A stretch of DNA of 64,000 nt, from positions 2,770,001-2,834,000 of the forward strand of contig NZ_CP013021.1 of NCBI RefSeq assembly GCF_001420915.1, read 5' to 3'. A program made the translations under genes and the position numbers. The notes under the pieces are model-generated. The model did not search any database. It was not told the origin of the DNA and saw nothing but the letters and a program-made list of their open reading frames with translations. Positions 1 through 8,940 of the stretch are shown one piece after another; the stretch's first letter is position 1; the number at the start of each line of letters is the position of its first letter. The DNA comes from Agarivorans gilvus (GTDB lineage: Bacteria; Pseudomonadota; Gammaproteobacteria; Enterobacterales; Celerinatantimonadaceae).

Positions 1-1059
1 TCTGCTAAGGGTAATGCTGCAATGTATCAACACTACCAGCGGTTGTTTCCTGATTTGATAACGATATCGGGTGTGCCAGTAAGCAACCGCGAGTTATTTG
101 GTGTGCTGCATTTAAAGGGCAGCATTATTGATGACACCGTAGTTTACAGCGGTGCCAGCCTTAACGATGTGTACCTTGCACAAGGCCAACGTTATCGCTT
201 TGACCGTTACCTACTACTAAGCCACTCTCGCCTTGCCGATACGCTGGTGAATTATTTGGATCAGCAATTATTGGCAAGCAATGCTGTAAGCAGCCTTTCT
301 TCGGACAGACCTGCTAACACCAAAGCACTGAAAGCCGCGATACGTGGTTTACGCGCGGGTTTACAGCGAGAGCAATATCGTTATCATCCACAATCCTTAG
401 GACCGCAACAGTTAGCGGTTACACCTATGCTCGGCTTAGGGTCTCGACGCAATTTATTAAATAACACGATTCGCCGCCTAATTGCTCATGCTCAGCAACA
501 TATCATTCTTTGTACCCCTTATTTCAATCCTCCTCGCTCTTTGAAAAGAGAGTTAAGCAAGGCTTTGAGGCGAGGGGTAAAGGTCAATTTAATCGTTGGC
601 GATAAAACTGCGAGTGATTTTTATCGACAACCGCAGCAAGCGTTTAAGGCCATCCATGCCTTGCCCTATTTATACGAGATGAATTTGCGTCAGTTTATTC
701 AGCGTAAACAGCGCTATATCGACCGAGGTTTACTAACGATAGAGCTATGGTCTGATGTGGACAATAGCTTCCACGTTAAGGGCTTATGGGTGGACCAGCG
801 CTACAATCTATTAACCGGTAATAACTTTAATCCGCGGGCTTGGCGCCTAGATTTAGAGAACGGCTTGTTATTGGATGACCCAGCAGGTTTGATGGCGCAG
901 CAGAACCAGCAAGAACTGGAAAATATACTGTCTCATACTACAAGGATTACTAGTGCGCAGGATTTAGAGAGCTTGAGTGCTTATCCGCAACCGGTGCAGC
1001 GCCTACTGAAGCGGATTTCACGGTTGCGAGCCGACCGCTTATTAAAACAACTTCTTTAA
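1..1059 (+). CDS. pssA: CDP-diacylglycerol-serine O-phosphatidyltransferase, 5'-truncated by window edge
   Basis: Phosphatidylserine synthase of the phospholipase-D superfamily, which joins CDP-diacylglycerol and serine in the first committed step to phosphatidylethanolamine. The frame is open to base 1, so the N-terminus (about 100 residues by comparison with the roughly 450-residue E. coli enzyme) lies outside the window. Counting from the first Met at base 22, one HKD motif starts at H30 (HLKGSIID) and a second lies near residue 251 (FHVKGLWVD followed by GNNFNPRAW), the paired catalytic signature. The basic, Leu/Arg-rich C-terminus fits peripheral association with ribosomes or membrane. 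A strong hairpin follows the stop codon. Confidence 0.93.
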   Translation, partial: SAKGNAAMYQHYQRLFPDLITISGVPVSNRELFGVLHLKGSIIDDTVVYSGASLNDVYLAQGQRYRFDRYLLLSHSRLADTLVNYLDQQLLASNAVSSLSSDRPANTKALKAAIRGLRAGLQREQYRYHPQSLGPQQLAVTPMLGLGSRRNLLNNTIRRLIAHAQQHIILCTPYFNPPRSLKRELSKALRRGVKVNLIVGDKTASDFYRQPQQAFKAIHALPYLYEMNLRQFIQRKQRYIDRGLLTIELWSDVDNSFHVKGLWVDQRYNLLTGNNFNPRAWRLDLENGLLLDDPAGLMAQQNQQELENILSHTTRITSAQDLESLSAYPQPVQRLLKRISRLRADRLLKQLL

Positions 1060-1075
1060 GTTAAGAGTGAATCTA

Positions 1076-1112
1076 GCCGTAACTCAGCTTTACCGAGTTA
1101 CGGCTTGTTCGT
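1076..1112 (+). terminator. Rho-independent terminator after pssA
   Basis: A perfect 10-bp stem, GCCGTAACTC (1076-1085) with GAGTTACGGC (1095-1104), closes a 9-nt loop and is followed by a T-rich tail. It lies between the convergent pssA and dehydrogenase genes, so it may serve both strands. Confidence 0.75.
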
Positions 1113-1121
1113 TGTGTTGCT

Positions 1122-2612
1122 TTAGCTAGGGAAGGAGAAGTTCACCCCTTCACGAACTGAAGATGAAGGCCAACGTTGAGTAATGGTTTTACGTTTGGTG
1201 TAAAAGCGTACCGCATCTGGTCCATAAGCATGTAAATCACCAAACAGTGAGCGTTTCCAACCACCAAAGCTGTGATAAGCCACGGGTACTGGTAGTGGAA
1301 CGTTAATTCCTACCATGCCCACTAAGATATGGTCTGAGAAATAGCGAGCTGCTTCGCCGTCACGAGTATAAATACAAGTACCATTGCCGTATTCATGATC
1401 GTTAATCAACTGCATGGCTTGTTCCATGGTTTCGACTCTCACCACACATAATACAGGGCCAAAAATCTCTTCTTGGTAGGCCTTCATTGCTGGTGTTACT
1501 TGGTCGATCAAGGTTCCACCCACATAGAAGCCATTGGGATAACCCGCTACATCGGGTTGGCGTCCATCAACGACAACCGTGGCGCCATCTTGCTCGGCGC
1601 TGCCGATATACATTTCTACTTTGTCGCGTTGCTCTGCGGTAATTAGTGGGCCAAAGTCGTTGGCTGGATCGTTATAGGCTCCTACTTTTAAGCTTTGCAT
1701 GGCCGAACTAAGACCGGCGACGAGTTTGTTTGCGACTTCGTCACCCACTGCAACTGCCACAGAAAGCGCCATACAGCGTTCGCCAGAAGAACCAAAGGCT
1801 GCACCGAGTAAAGAGTTAACAGCATTATCTAAGTCAGCATCGGGCATAACGATGGCGTGGTTTTTGGCGCCGCCAAGTGCTTGGCAACGTTTGCCGTTGG
1901 CGGTGGCGGTGCTGTAAATGTATTCGGCTATGGGCGTTGAGCCCACAAAACTGACTGCGGCGACTCGAGGATCGGTTAGTAGGGTGTCTACGGCTTCCTT
2001 ATCACCGTTAACCACGTTAAATACACCAGCAGGAAGGCCGGCTTGATGTAACAACTCGGCGATGAACATAGTAACCGAGGGATCACGTTCCGAAGGCTTA
2101 AGCACGAAGGTATCGCCGCAAACTAGCGCCATTGGGAACATCCACATCGGAACCATCATCGGAAAGTTAAATGGGGTAATTCCAGCTACCACGCCGAGGG
2201 CTTGAAATTCACTCCATGAGTCAATCCCTGGACCTACATTACGTGAATGTTCGCCTTTAAGAAGTTCTGGCGCGCCGCAAGCATACTCAACACACTCAAT
2301 GCCACGGGTTAATTCGCCTTTAGCATCGGCAGCGGTTTTACCGTGCTCCATACCTACTAGTTCGCAAATTTTGTCGGCATGTTCTTCTAGTAGGGTTTTA
2401 TAGCGGTACATCACTTGAGCGCGTTTGGCGACAGGAGTATTACGCCATGCGGGAAACGCTGCCTGCGCACAAGCGATGGCTTGCTCTACGGTTGCCTTGG
2501 GTGCCAGTGCCACTTGTCTGGCGACTTCACCGGTAGAAGGGTTGTATACATCTTGCAGTCGTGTGTGTTCGGTAGTGGTTTCGCCGTTAATTAGGTGACC
2601 AATGATAGACAT
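1122..2612 (-). CDS. mmsA: CoA-acylating (methyl)malonate-semialdehyde dehydrogenase
   Basis: NAD-dependent aldehyde dehydrogenase of the CoA-acylating MmsA family, 496 residues, the usual length. It converts methylmalonate semialdehyde to propionyl-CoA or malonate semialdehyde to acetyl-CoA. Seen in the sequence: the family signature TPFNFPMMVPMWMFP (about residues 146-160), the catalytic cysteine C280 in SSGERCMALS, and E/K residues of the ALDH fold. The start has a good GAGGAATT ribosome site. It lies 16 nt after an omega-aminotransferase and is almost certainly co-transcribed with it; together they would turn beta-alanine into acetyl-CoA, so the natural substrate here is probably malonate semialdehyde (BauC-like). 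A role in valine catabolism is the alternative. Confidence 0.9.
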   Translation of the reverse strand: MSIIGHLINGETTTEHTRLQDVYNPSTGEVARQVALAPKATVEQAIACAQAAFPAWRNTPVAKRAQVMYRYKTLLEEHADKICELVGMEHGKTAADAKGELTRGIECVEYACGAPELLKGEHSRNVGPGIDSWSEFQALGVVAGITPFNFPMMVPMWMFPMALVCGDTFVLKPSERDPSVTMFIAELLHQAGLPAGVFNVVNGDKEAVDTLLTDPRVAAVSFVGSTPIAEYIYSTATANGKRCQALGGAKNHAIVMPDADLDNAVNSLLGAAFGSSGERCMALSVAVAVGDEVANKLVAGLSSAMQSLKVGAYNDPANDFGPLITAEQRDKVEMYIGSAEQDGATVVVDGRQPDVAGYPNGFYVGGTLIDQVTPAMKAYQEEIFGPVLCVVRVETMEQAMQLINDHEYGNGTCIYTRDGEAARYFSDHILVGMVGINVPLPVPVAYHSFGGWKRSLFGDLHAYGPDAVRFYTKRKTITQRWPSSSVREGVNFSFPS

Positions 2613-2628
2613 GAATAATTCCTCGTAA

Positions 2629-3972
2629 TTAAGCTTGCTGAGTTAAGTTTTGAATGGTGTCGCCTAGGGCGTTGAATAAACTGTCAATTTCTTCTTTTGT
2701 TACGGTAAAGGGCGGAGCGATTTGAATGGTATCGCCGCCATAACGAACATAAAAACCTTGTTGCCACATGGCTTGGGCAATTTGATAGGGGCGTAGGCCC
2801 GGTTCATTTGGTGCATGGGCAATGCTTAAGCCTACCGCCAGCCCCATGTTGCGTACATCATTTACCAGTTCCAAAGAACCCAGCTGATGGGCGGCATGCT
2901 CAAGTACTGGTGCCATCTCACGAACTCGTTCGAAGCTATTCTCTTGGCTGAGCAAGTCTAGAGAAGCAAGACCTGCGGCACAGGCAATGGGGTGAGCCGA
3001 ATAAGTATAGCCATGAGGGATTTCCAACATGTAGTCGGGACCGCCTTGCTCCATAAACAGATCGTAAATTTCTTGCTTACAAGCTACCGCACCCATGGGA
3101 ACCACCCCGTTGGTTAATTGCTTGGCCATGTTGAGCATGTCGGGAGTCACGCCCAGCGCTTCTGCACCAGTTTTGTAACCTAGGCGGCCGAAGGCACAAA
3201 TCACTTCATCAAAAATCAGTAGAATGTCATGTTGGTCGCAAATCTCGCGTAGCCGCTGTAGGTAGCCCACTGGTGGCGGAATTACCCCAGCGCTACCAGA
3301 CATCGGTTCAACAATCACTGCGGCGATGGTGGATGCGTCATGAATAGCGATTTGATCGAGTAGGTCGTTGGCCAGTTCGGCGCCGCTTTGTGGCTGCCCT
3401 TTGCAGTATTGATTCTCTGGCAACATGGTGTGGCGTAGGTGGCCAACATCCACACTACTACCAAATAGCGCGCGGTTGGGGGCGATGCCACCTACGGCTA
3501 GGCCGCCGTAGTTCACGCCGTGGTAGCCTTTGCCACGGCCAATCAGTTTGGTTTTTCCTGCTTGACCCTTTTTACGCCAGTAGGCGCGGGCAATTTTTAA
3601 TGAGGTATCTGCTGATTCCGAACCTGAACCAGTGAAGAAAATGCGGTTTAAGCCTTCTGGCATAAACTCGGTGATTTTTTCTGCTAGTTTAAAAGAACCT
3701 GGGTGGCCAAACTGAAATGCTGGAGAGTAATCAAGCTGGCTAGCCTGCTTGCTAATGGCGTCTACTATTTCTTGGCGGCCATGGCCGAGACCACAAGTCC
3801 ATAAGCCGGATAAGCCATCAAATATTTTTCGGCCATCGGCATCGAAATAATAATTACCCTGAGCATGGGTGATGATGCGCGGGTCGCGTTTAAATTGTCT
3901 ATTTCCTGTATAAGCCATCCAGTGGCTGTCTAGTTGCCGTTGGGTAAGCCCCATTTGCTGCAATGTTGCCAT
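2629..3972 (-). CDS. omega-amino acid:pyruvate aminotransferase (beta-alanine transaminase type)
   Basis: Class III PLP-dependent aminotransferase, 447 residues, closely resembling beta-alanine:pyruvate transaminases (BauA type). The N-terminal HWMAYTGNRQFK block, the substrate-side GLWTCGLGHGR block (about 57-66), the PLP-binding D255 in IFDEVICAFGR and the Schiff-base lysine K284 in MAKQLTNG are all visible. The start is preceded by AGGAGAAG. It heads a two-gene operon with the downstream semialdehyde dehydrogenase and faces a divergent LysR gene. The gene order LysR / aminotransferase / MmsA-like dehydrogenase is like the Pseudomonas bau locus, so degradation of beta-alanine is the likely role; other omega-amines such as putrescine or GABA are possible substrates. 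Confidence 0.88.
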   Translation of the reverse strand: MATLQQMGLTQRQLDSHWMAYTGNRQFKRDPRIITHAQGNYYFDADGRKIFDGLSGLWTCGLGHGRQEIVDAISKQASQLDYSPAFQFGHPGSFKLAEKITEFMPEGLNRIFFTGSGSESADTSLKIARAYWRKKGQAGKTKLIGRGKGYHGVNYGGLAVGGIAPNRALFGSSVDVGHLRHTMLPENQYCKGQPQSGAELANDLLDQIAIHDASTIAAVIVEPMSGSAGVIPPPVGYLQRLREICDQHDILLIFDEVICAFGRLGYKTGAEALGVTPDMLNMAKQLTNGVVPMGAVACKQEIYDLFMEQGGPDYMLEIPHGYTYSAHPIACAAGLASLDLLSQENSFERVREMAPVLEHAAHQLGSLELVNDVRNMGLAVGLSIAHAPNEPGLRPYQIAQAMWQQGFYVRYGGDTIQIAPPFTVTKEEIDSLFNALGDTIQNLTQQA

Positions 3973-4076
3973 TTGCTTCTCCTAGCAAAGCGATTCCAAA
4001 GGCCTAGATTAGCGCTGGTTTTAAAGTGCATAAATGTGTATCTTTGAATTCAAAGTTTCATAAAGGTGAAACATTA

Positions 4077-4994
4077 ATGAAAAAGATCCTCGGCCAATTA
4101 AGTGATGTCGACCTGCGTTTGCTTAAGGTGTTTCGGGTGGTGGCTGAATGTGGTGGGATTTCTGCAGCAGAGGTAGAGCTTAATATTGGTCGCTCAACGA
4201 TTAGCCGCCATATTAAAGATTTAGAAATTCGTTTGGGAGTGACGCTGTGTCAGCGAGGCCGTGCCGGTTTTGTTTTAAGCTCGGAAGGCCAACATGTCTA
4301 TCAGTCGAGTTTGCGACTGATGGGTGCTTTGGATGAGTTTCGTGCTGACGTACAAAGTTTGCACCGTGAAATGAGTGGTAACTTAGCGATTGCCTTGTTC
4401 GATAAAACGGTAACCAACCAACAAGCTAAAATTTCTCAGGCCTTACAGCTGTTTGATCAGCGCGCCCCCAAGGTCAGCTTAGATTTATATGTTGAGACCT
4501 TATCGGTCATAGAAAGTGGGGTAATTGAAGGTCGCTTTCATTTAGGCGTGGTTCCAGGACAAAGGCAATCGGCGAGTTTGCTCTATCAGCCTCTATTTAA
4601 TGAAAAAATGGCTCTGTATTGCGGCTACCATCATCCATTATTTAAGCGCGCCGACATTACCATTAGCGCCGAAGAGATTGTGGCCCAAAAGTATGCCGGT
4701 TTAGGTCACCATTCGCCCAATATGGATACGTCGCAGCAAAAAGGCTTTGTGCGCCATGCAACCGCTTACGATCAAGAGGCGATTGCTACCTTATTGCTAT
4801 CTGGCGCTTATTTGGCTTTTCTACCGGAGCACTATGCGCGCAGTTTTGTGGAACATGGGCTGATTCGACCTATTGGGGGAGAAGAGTTTAGTTACCTTTG
4901 TCCGTTCTTGGCGGTGACGCGTGCCTCTCCCAAACCCTCGCGCATTTTAGCGTGTTTTCTGGATTGTTTAGTCGAGGCCCACCAAGTTAACTAA
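4077..4994 (+). CDS. LysR-family regulator beside beta-alanine genes
   Basis: LysR-type transcription factor, 305 residues from the chosen ATG. An N-terminal winged helix-turn-helix (about residues 8-65, with ISAAEVELNIGRSTISRHIKDLE) is followed by a periplasmic-binding-like effector domain. The start at 4077 is chosen because AAAGGTGA lies just upstream; an ATG 51 nt earlier lacks a site and would add 17 residues. It is divergent from the aminotransferase operon with about 100 bp between them, the classic layout for a LysR activator of its neighbour, as with BauR. Its 3' end overlaps the convergent esterase by 8 bp. Confidence 0.85.
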   Translation: MKKILGQLSDVDLRLLKVFRVVAECGGISAAEVELNIGRSTISRHIKDLEIRLGVTLCQRGRAGFVLSSEGQHVYQSSLRLMGALDEFRADVQSLHREMSGNLAIALFDKTVTNQQAKISQALQLFDQRAPKVSLDLYVETLSVIESGVIEGRFHLGVVPGQRQSASLLYQPLFNEKMALYCGYHHPLFKRADITISAEEIVAQKYAGLGHHSPNMDTSQQKGFVRHATAYDQEAIATLLLSGAYLAFLPEHYARSFVEHGLIRPIGGEEFSYLCPFLAVTRASPKPSRILACFLDCLVEAHQVN

Positions 4995-5643
4995 GGTGTT
5001 GATTGAGCCATAGACTGAGCGCTTTAATCTGACTCAAGCTAATGGTATGAGCCATAGCGAAGCTTTCAAACTCGGGGTGATAGCCCAAGGCCTTCAGTTG
5101 TTCAGCCGCTTGTTGGCCTAAGCTTGGGGCCACCACGTCATCTTGCTGGCCGTGTTGGATTAATATAGGGGTATTGAGTTGCCAAGGTTGCTTAGGAAGG
5201 CTTTGCGGCAGCAAGTAGGTCGACATACACACTAAGCCGCCTAGCGGCTTAGTGGTGTTAAGGGCGCAATGGTAAGCGACTGCGCCACCTTGGGAGAAAC
5301 CCATCAGAACGATGTTTTCGCTGGCGATGCCTTGAGCCATTTGCTGCTCCACTAGTTGCGAGACTTGCGCGCTCACTTCGTTTAAGTGTTGTAAGTTGAT
5401 TTGTCGTTGTGGAGAAAAGGCCAGAATGTCGTACCAAGCAGGCATGAAATAGCCGGCGTTGGCAGTGACCGAGCGCTCTGGCGCCGAGGGAAAAATAAAG
5501 CGTACTGCAGCATGTTGATTTAGCTTGAGTTGTTTGGCTAAGGGCAATAAATCTTCCGCTCCTGCACCTAAGCCATGCAAGCAAATAATACAATAGCGAG
5601 CAGGGCTTTCGGGTTCTACGCAGATTGCGCTAAGTGCCGACAT
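4987..5643 (-). CDS. carboxylesterase / acyl-protein thioesterase-like alpha/beta hydrolase
   Basis: Serine esterase of the abhydrolase_2 family, 218 residues from the chosen start, the typical size of bacterial carboxylesterase II. Seen: oxyanion-side LHGLGAGAEDL near the N-terminus, the nucleophile elbow GFSQGG (serine near residue 117), an Asp in HGQQDDVV and the His in AMAHTIS, a complete catalytic triad. Start 5643 is preferred to one 93 nt upstream because AAAGGAT precedes it and the extra residues show no homology. No signal peptide, so cytoplasmic. Substrate cannot be told from sequence: small aryl esters, lysophospholipid or acylated protein. Confidence 0.88.
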   Translation of the reverse strand: MSALSAICVEPESPARYCIICLHGLGAGAEDLLPLAKQLKLNQHAAVRFIFPSAPERSVTANAGYFMPAWYDILAFSPQRQINLQHLNEVSAQVSQLVEQQMAQGIASENIVLMGFSQGGAVAYHCALNTTKPLGGLVCMSTYLLPQSLPKQPWQLNTPILIQHGQQDDVVAPSLGQQAAEQLKALGYHPEFESFAMAHTISLSQIKALSLWLNQHLS

Positions 5644-5734
5644 GGATAATCCTTTACTGAATGAGTGTCTTCTAGTTAAGCTGTGCCACCAAATGGCTAA
5701 CAGCATTGTAGGACAATGTTGCGGAGAGACAAGC

Positions 5735-6136
5735 ATGCAAGAGTTAATTGATGAAATCAGGGCGGCAGATCAGTCGGGTAACTATCCGAGCGAGTTGCCA
5801 ACAGAGAGCCAACTTGTTGAAGTTGAAGAAATTATTTTAATCCCCATGCCTAGTGATTTACGCGCCTTTCAGCTCACCGTGAGTAATGTTACCTATGGTA
5901 GCTTAGAGCCGGTAACGATTAGCGACCCTTATCTGCATACCTATTTACCAGACGTGGCTGCTACAGCTTGGAACATGGGTTTGCCCCGAGAATTTATTCC
6001 TATTTGCCAAAATGGCGACAGTTTCTATTTTATTAGCCAAGAAGGTGAAGTGGGTTATTGGCAGGGCCAAGAAGAGCTCGTGCCTGAGTGGGATAGCATT
6101 TGGGACTGGGCCATGGAAGTATGGATGCAAAGCTAG
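5735..6136 (+). CDS. SMI1/KNR4 (SUKH) family protein
   Basis: Cytoplasmic protein of 133 residues with an SMI1/KNR4-like fold: an N-terminal helix, the LPTE block, then the conserved GLPREFIPICQNGDSFYFIS and EVGYWQ segments and a Trp-rich C-terminus. The start is placed at 5735, after GGAGAG; an upstream in-frame ATG at 5642 would overlap the divergent esterase start. SUKH proteins include immunity proteins of contact toxins, but no toxin gene is adjacent; single chromosomal copies of unknown role are common. Four bases separate it from the next gene, which is likely co-transcribed. Confidence 0.75.
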   Translation: MQELIDEIRAADQSGNYPSELPTESQLVEVEEIILIPMPSDLRAFQLTVSNVTYGSLEPVTISDPYLHTYLPDVAATAWNMGLPREFIPICQNGDSFYFISQEGEVGYWQGQEELVPEWDSIWDWAMEVWMQS

Positions 6137-6140
6137 CCTT

Positions 6141-6452
6141 ATGACTCAGGCTGACTATTTAGCCAAGTTTTGGATGGTGATCGCACACATTCCGAAGGGG
6201 AAGGTAGCGACCTATGGTGATGTTGCCGCCATGGCCGGTTACCCACGGATGGCTCGGGCTGTAGGGCGCTGCTTAAAAAATTTGCCGGAAGACAGTAATT
6301 TGCCTTGGCACCGAGTGCTTAATGCCAAGGGCATGTTATCGTTTCCTCAGGATTCCGCTAAGTATCGCCAGCAACGGCAATTACTGGAAGCTGAAGGCGT
6401 ATTATTTCAGCAGCATAAAATTGCTCTGGCCCGCCATCGCTGGCGGGGCTAA
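6141..6452 (+). CDS. alkyltransferase-like protein (ATL, non-catalytic MGMT homologue)
   Basis: Small DNA-binding protein (103 residues) corresponding to the C-terminal domain of O6-alkylguanine-DNA alkyltransferase. The helix-turn-helix with arginine finger (AMAGYPRMARAVGRCL) is intact, but the active-site motif PCHRV is PWHRV: tryptophan replaces the acceptor cysteine. That is the hallmark of ATL proteins such as E. coli YbaZ, which bind O6-alkylguanine without repairing it and hand the lesion to nucleotide excision repair. The start directly follows the stop of the SMI1/KNR4 gene. Confidence 0.9.
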   Translation: MTQADYLAKFWMVIAHIPKGKVATYGDVAAMAGYPRMARAVGRCLKNLPEDSNLPWHRVLNAKGMLSFPQDSAKYRQQRQLLEAEGVLFQQHKIALARHRWRG

Positions 6453-6455
6453 GCG

Positions 6456-6782
6456 CTATTTTAGGTACTTGTCTAGCAAATCACGTTGTTGGTTTGCTGC
6501 TAAATCGTTGAGGTAGTGGGTTAAACTACGTACCAACAAGGATTTAGATAGGCCGGTTTGCTGCTTTATTTGCTCCAGCTCGTTAATCACTTGCTGGTTC
6601 AAGCTAAACGTGGCGTTTTTGGCTTTTTCAGTTTGGGCTTGGCGACTTTGTTTTAACGGAAGCTGCACCACATTTTGGTAGCCATTGGCATACAACTCAG
6701 CTTGCTCGATAAAGCTATCCACATCGCATAATGGCTTGGGTTTAGAAGCCTGAGGCTTTTTCTTGAGATCGTGTAATGCCAT
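6456..6782 (-). CDS. small ParA partner, ribbon-helix-helix-like C-terminus
   Basis: Protein of 108 residues. The N-terminal third is basic and Pro-rich (LKKKPQASKPKP); the C-terminal half (TFSLNQQVINELEQIKQQTGLSKSLLVRSLTHYL) has the strand-helix-helix pattern of ribbon-helix-helix DNA-binding proteins. The start at 6782 follows AAGGAG and lies inside the 3' end of the ParA-like gene (41-bp overlap), so the two are translated together. This arrangement, ParA followed by a small RHH-like centromere-binding partner, is typical of type Ib/II partition modules, but there is no replication gene nearby; it may position another cargo. No specific family is recognised. Confidence 0.6.
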   Translation of the reverse strand: MALHDLKKKPQASKPKPLCDVDSFIEQAELYANGYQNVVQLPLKQSRQAQTEKAKNATFSLNQQVINELEQIKQQTGLSKSLLVRSLTHYLNDLAANQQRDLLDKYLK

Positions 6783-7439
6783 GATCTGCCGCTCCTTGCT
6801 CACATACGATAAATTCTTCAGCAATATTACGAATTTCTTGAGCCGCTTTTCCATCGGGTTCTAGCTCTAACACGGTGTAGCCGCGTTCTTCACTGTCATC
6901 ATAGATATTACGGTTGAAGGTAATCGCATTGAGTACCGATAGTCCATAAGTCGTGCAGACCTCTTTGGCTTCATCAATACGTTTATATTGGCTGGGTAGC
7001 GAGGGGCATTGGGTTAGCACTACTGCTTCTTTTAGATGAAAGTTTACCGCTTTACAGGTATTCACCAACTCTTCTAAATGCGGCAGTGTTTTCATGTCAC
7101 GGCGCTTGGGGCGTAAGGGAATTAACGCATGGGTGGCCACCGCCATGGTTGAACGCAAGGCTTTGCTATCTTGCCCGCCACAGTCAACCACCACGAAATC
7201 GAAGCGGTTTTGTAGGCTGAGCAGGTCATTACGAATATTACCGTAAAGCTGCACACAATTGATGGGGGGAGTTCTTCTTGTTCGTTACGGGCTTGCACCC
7301 AACCAGAGCTGGTACGCTGGGGATCGCAATCCACCAACAAGACTTCAGTATTAAAATGTTGTTTTAAATACACCGCAAGGTTTTGCGCTAAGCAGCTTTT
7401 TCCACTGCCTCCTTTTTCACCACCAACGAGAAGTATCAT
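6742..7439 (-). CDS. ParA/MinD-like ATPase (frame broken at 7264-7269)
   Basis: Walker-type partition ATPase. The deviant Walker A motif EKGGSGKSCLAQN sits at residues 8-20, LLVDCDPQRT follows as switch I/A', and VVVDCGGQDS as Walker B. The reading frame breaks at a run of six G (six C on the coding strand): upstream frame ends in EELPP, downstream frame resumes as INCVQLYGNIRND. One extra C restores a 233-residue ParA of normal length. The same kind of break recurs through the window, so sequencing error is most likely; a real phase-variable tract or -1 slippage on C CCC CCA is a weaker alternative. It is translationally coupled to the small partner gene. Confidence 0.75.
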
Positions 7440-7776
7440 GGCTAGGTCCTTTTTCTGGTCTTTATAGTAAGCATTTGTCTATATCAACGGTTTTATTTTT
7501 TTATGTTGACCTGATGAGCTTAGGTTAAAACTTGTTCAAGGCAATAGTGGTAATTGATAGTTGTCATTTTAATGTTGTTAATGTATTGATATTTAAAGCA
7601 ATGATGGTTTTTCAATAATTGGATTGGGTGTGTAATAAAATTTTTACATTTATTCTAATTATCAAGCAGTAAAGTGAACTTGGTTGAGTTCTTAAGCCCT
7701 AGCGAATTAGCTTGAACCTGCTGCTCAGCTCGGTACACTGCTTAACGCTGAATGAGACTCAAACAAGGTAGATTAA
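7440..7776. other. AT-rich intergenic region between divergent parA-like and Tim44-like genes
   Basis: About 340 bp, clearly more AT-rich than its surroundings, separating divergent genes. It must hold two promoters, and possibly the binding site of the ParA partner, but no clear inverted or direct repeat was seen by eye. No open frame of note. Confidence 0.5.
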
Positions 7777-8634
7777 ATGTTAAAAAAATTATTCAACATC
7801 ATGGCTCTGGTGATGGCGGTGATTATTGTGACACCAGAAGTGGAAGCAAAACGCTTTGGTGGAGGTAAGTCTTGGGGAAAAAGCCAACCCACTTTTAAAA
7901 AGCAACCGAGCCAACAGTTGAATCAACAGCAAAGCCCAAATAGCGGAGCAACAAACACTGCTCGCCGTCCTAACATGATGGGAGGTTTATTGGGTGGCCT
8001 GTTGGCAGGTGGATTATTTGCAGCGCTATTAGGTGGCGGTGCTTTTGAAGGCCTGCAAATGATGGACATTTTGTTGTTTGCCTTGATTGCGTTTGTGGCG
8101 GTGCGCTTCTTACGGGGCTTAAACCAGCAAAAAGCGGCGGCAATGAATCATGCTTCGGCGACTGGCTACCCCGGTCCTCAGCAGCAGAATCAATGGCAGC
8201 AAGGCGGTTTTGCCAGTGCCAGCCAACTGGCTAGCGCAGAGCAGCAAGACATTCCTTTTAACCCTCCAGCGGGTTTCGATAGGGTTGCCTTTTTAGATGG
8301 CGCTCGTGGGCATTTCGATACCCTACAACGAGCTTGGAACGACAATAATTTAAGTTTGATGCAAGAATATTTGAGCATCGACCTCTATAACGCTTTGACT
8401 GAAGAGCGTCGCTCCTATGGCAGCCAAGAGATTAATAGCAAAGTCCTGTTTGTTGATGCTGAGTTGGTGCGCGCCGATCACTCTATGCTGAATGCGGAAG
8501 TCAGCGTGAAATTCACTGGCCGGATCCGCGATGAAGTGAGTGGAGAGGAGAGTGAGCTAAATGAAGTGTGGCACTTAGAGCGTCGTCTCGATCAAGATAA
8601 TGCACCATGGCTTATCGTAGGCATTGAAGCCTAA
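7777..8634 (+). CDS. Tim44-like domain membrane protein
   Basis: 285-residue protein with an N-terminal hydrophobic segment ending in VEAKRFGGG, then a Gln/Ser-rich linker, a Gly-rich hydrophobic stretch (about 68-90, GGLLGGLLAGGLFAALLGGG pattern), a second hydrophobic helix (about 95-113) and a C-terminal Tim44-like domain (about 165-285: FLDGARGHFDTLQRAW ... LNEVWHLER). The family in proteobacteria is a membrane protein of unknown function, sometimes predicted to act in transport or lipid binding. The start is supported by AAGGT. The next gene starts immediately after its stop codon, so they are co-transcribed. Confidence 0.82.
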   Translation: MLKKLFNIMALVMAVIIVTPEVEAKRFGGGKSWGKSQPTFKKQPSQQLNQQQSPNSGATNTARRPNMMGGLLGGLLAGGLFAALLGGGAFEGLQMMDILLFALIAFVAVRFLRGLNQQKAAAMNHASATGYPGPQQQNQWQQGGFASASQLASAEQQDIPFNPPAGFDRVAFLDGARGHFDTLQRAWNDNNLSLMQEYLSIDLYNALTEERRSYGSQEINSKVLFVDAELVRADHSMLNAEVSVKFTGRIRDEVSGEESELNEVWHLERRLDQDNAPWLIVGIEA

Positions 8635-8940
8635 ATGACCAATACGCTTGCCGAAGTCACTGCCGTGAGAGGGTGGTTTGTTTATATTATTAGAACGCGG
8701 CATCAGCACCTGTATACAGGGGTAACTACTGATGTCGCTCGGCGTTTTAAAGAGCACCAAGACGGTGGGCTTAAGGGAGCTAAGGCTTTGCGCGGTAAGG
8801 GGCCTTTAGTGCTGGAGTTTCAGCAAGCTTTGGCCTCTAAGCGCCAAGCTATGCAGCTTGAGTACGCCATCAAACAGCTACCTAAAAATAAAAAAGAACG
8901 CTTGCTACAGGGGCATTTTGACTGGCGCAGTTTGTTGTAA
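8635..8940 (+). CDS. GIY-YIG domain protein (YhbQ/UPF0213 type)
   Basis: Single-domain GIY-YIG nuclease-family protein, 101 residues. The motif pair appears as VYII (residues 16-19) and LYTGV (26-30), with the conserved Arg in DVARRFKEH and Glu in the QLEYAIKQLPK helix. E. coli YhbQ is a close family match. The ATG abuts the stop of the Tim44-like gene. The last 133 bp of this gene are repeated directly downstream in a 197-bp tandem duplication. Confidence 0.85.
   Translation: MTNTLAEVTAVRGWFVYIIRTRHQHLYTGVTTDVARRFKEHQDGGLKGAKALRGKGPLVLEFQQALASKRQAMQLEYAIKQLPKNKKERLLQGHFDWRSLL

Noticed and set aside
7254..7275. Programmed -1 frameshift at C CCC CCA inside the ParA-like gene
   Set aside because: The heptamer fits a slippery site, but seven similar breaks in unrelated genes share the same missing-base pattern, so a sequencing artefact explains it more simply.
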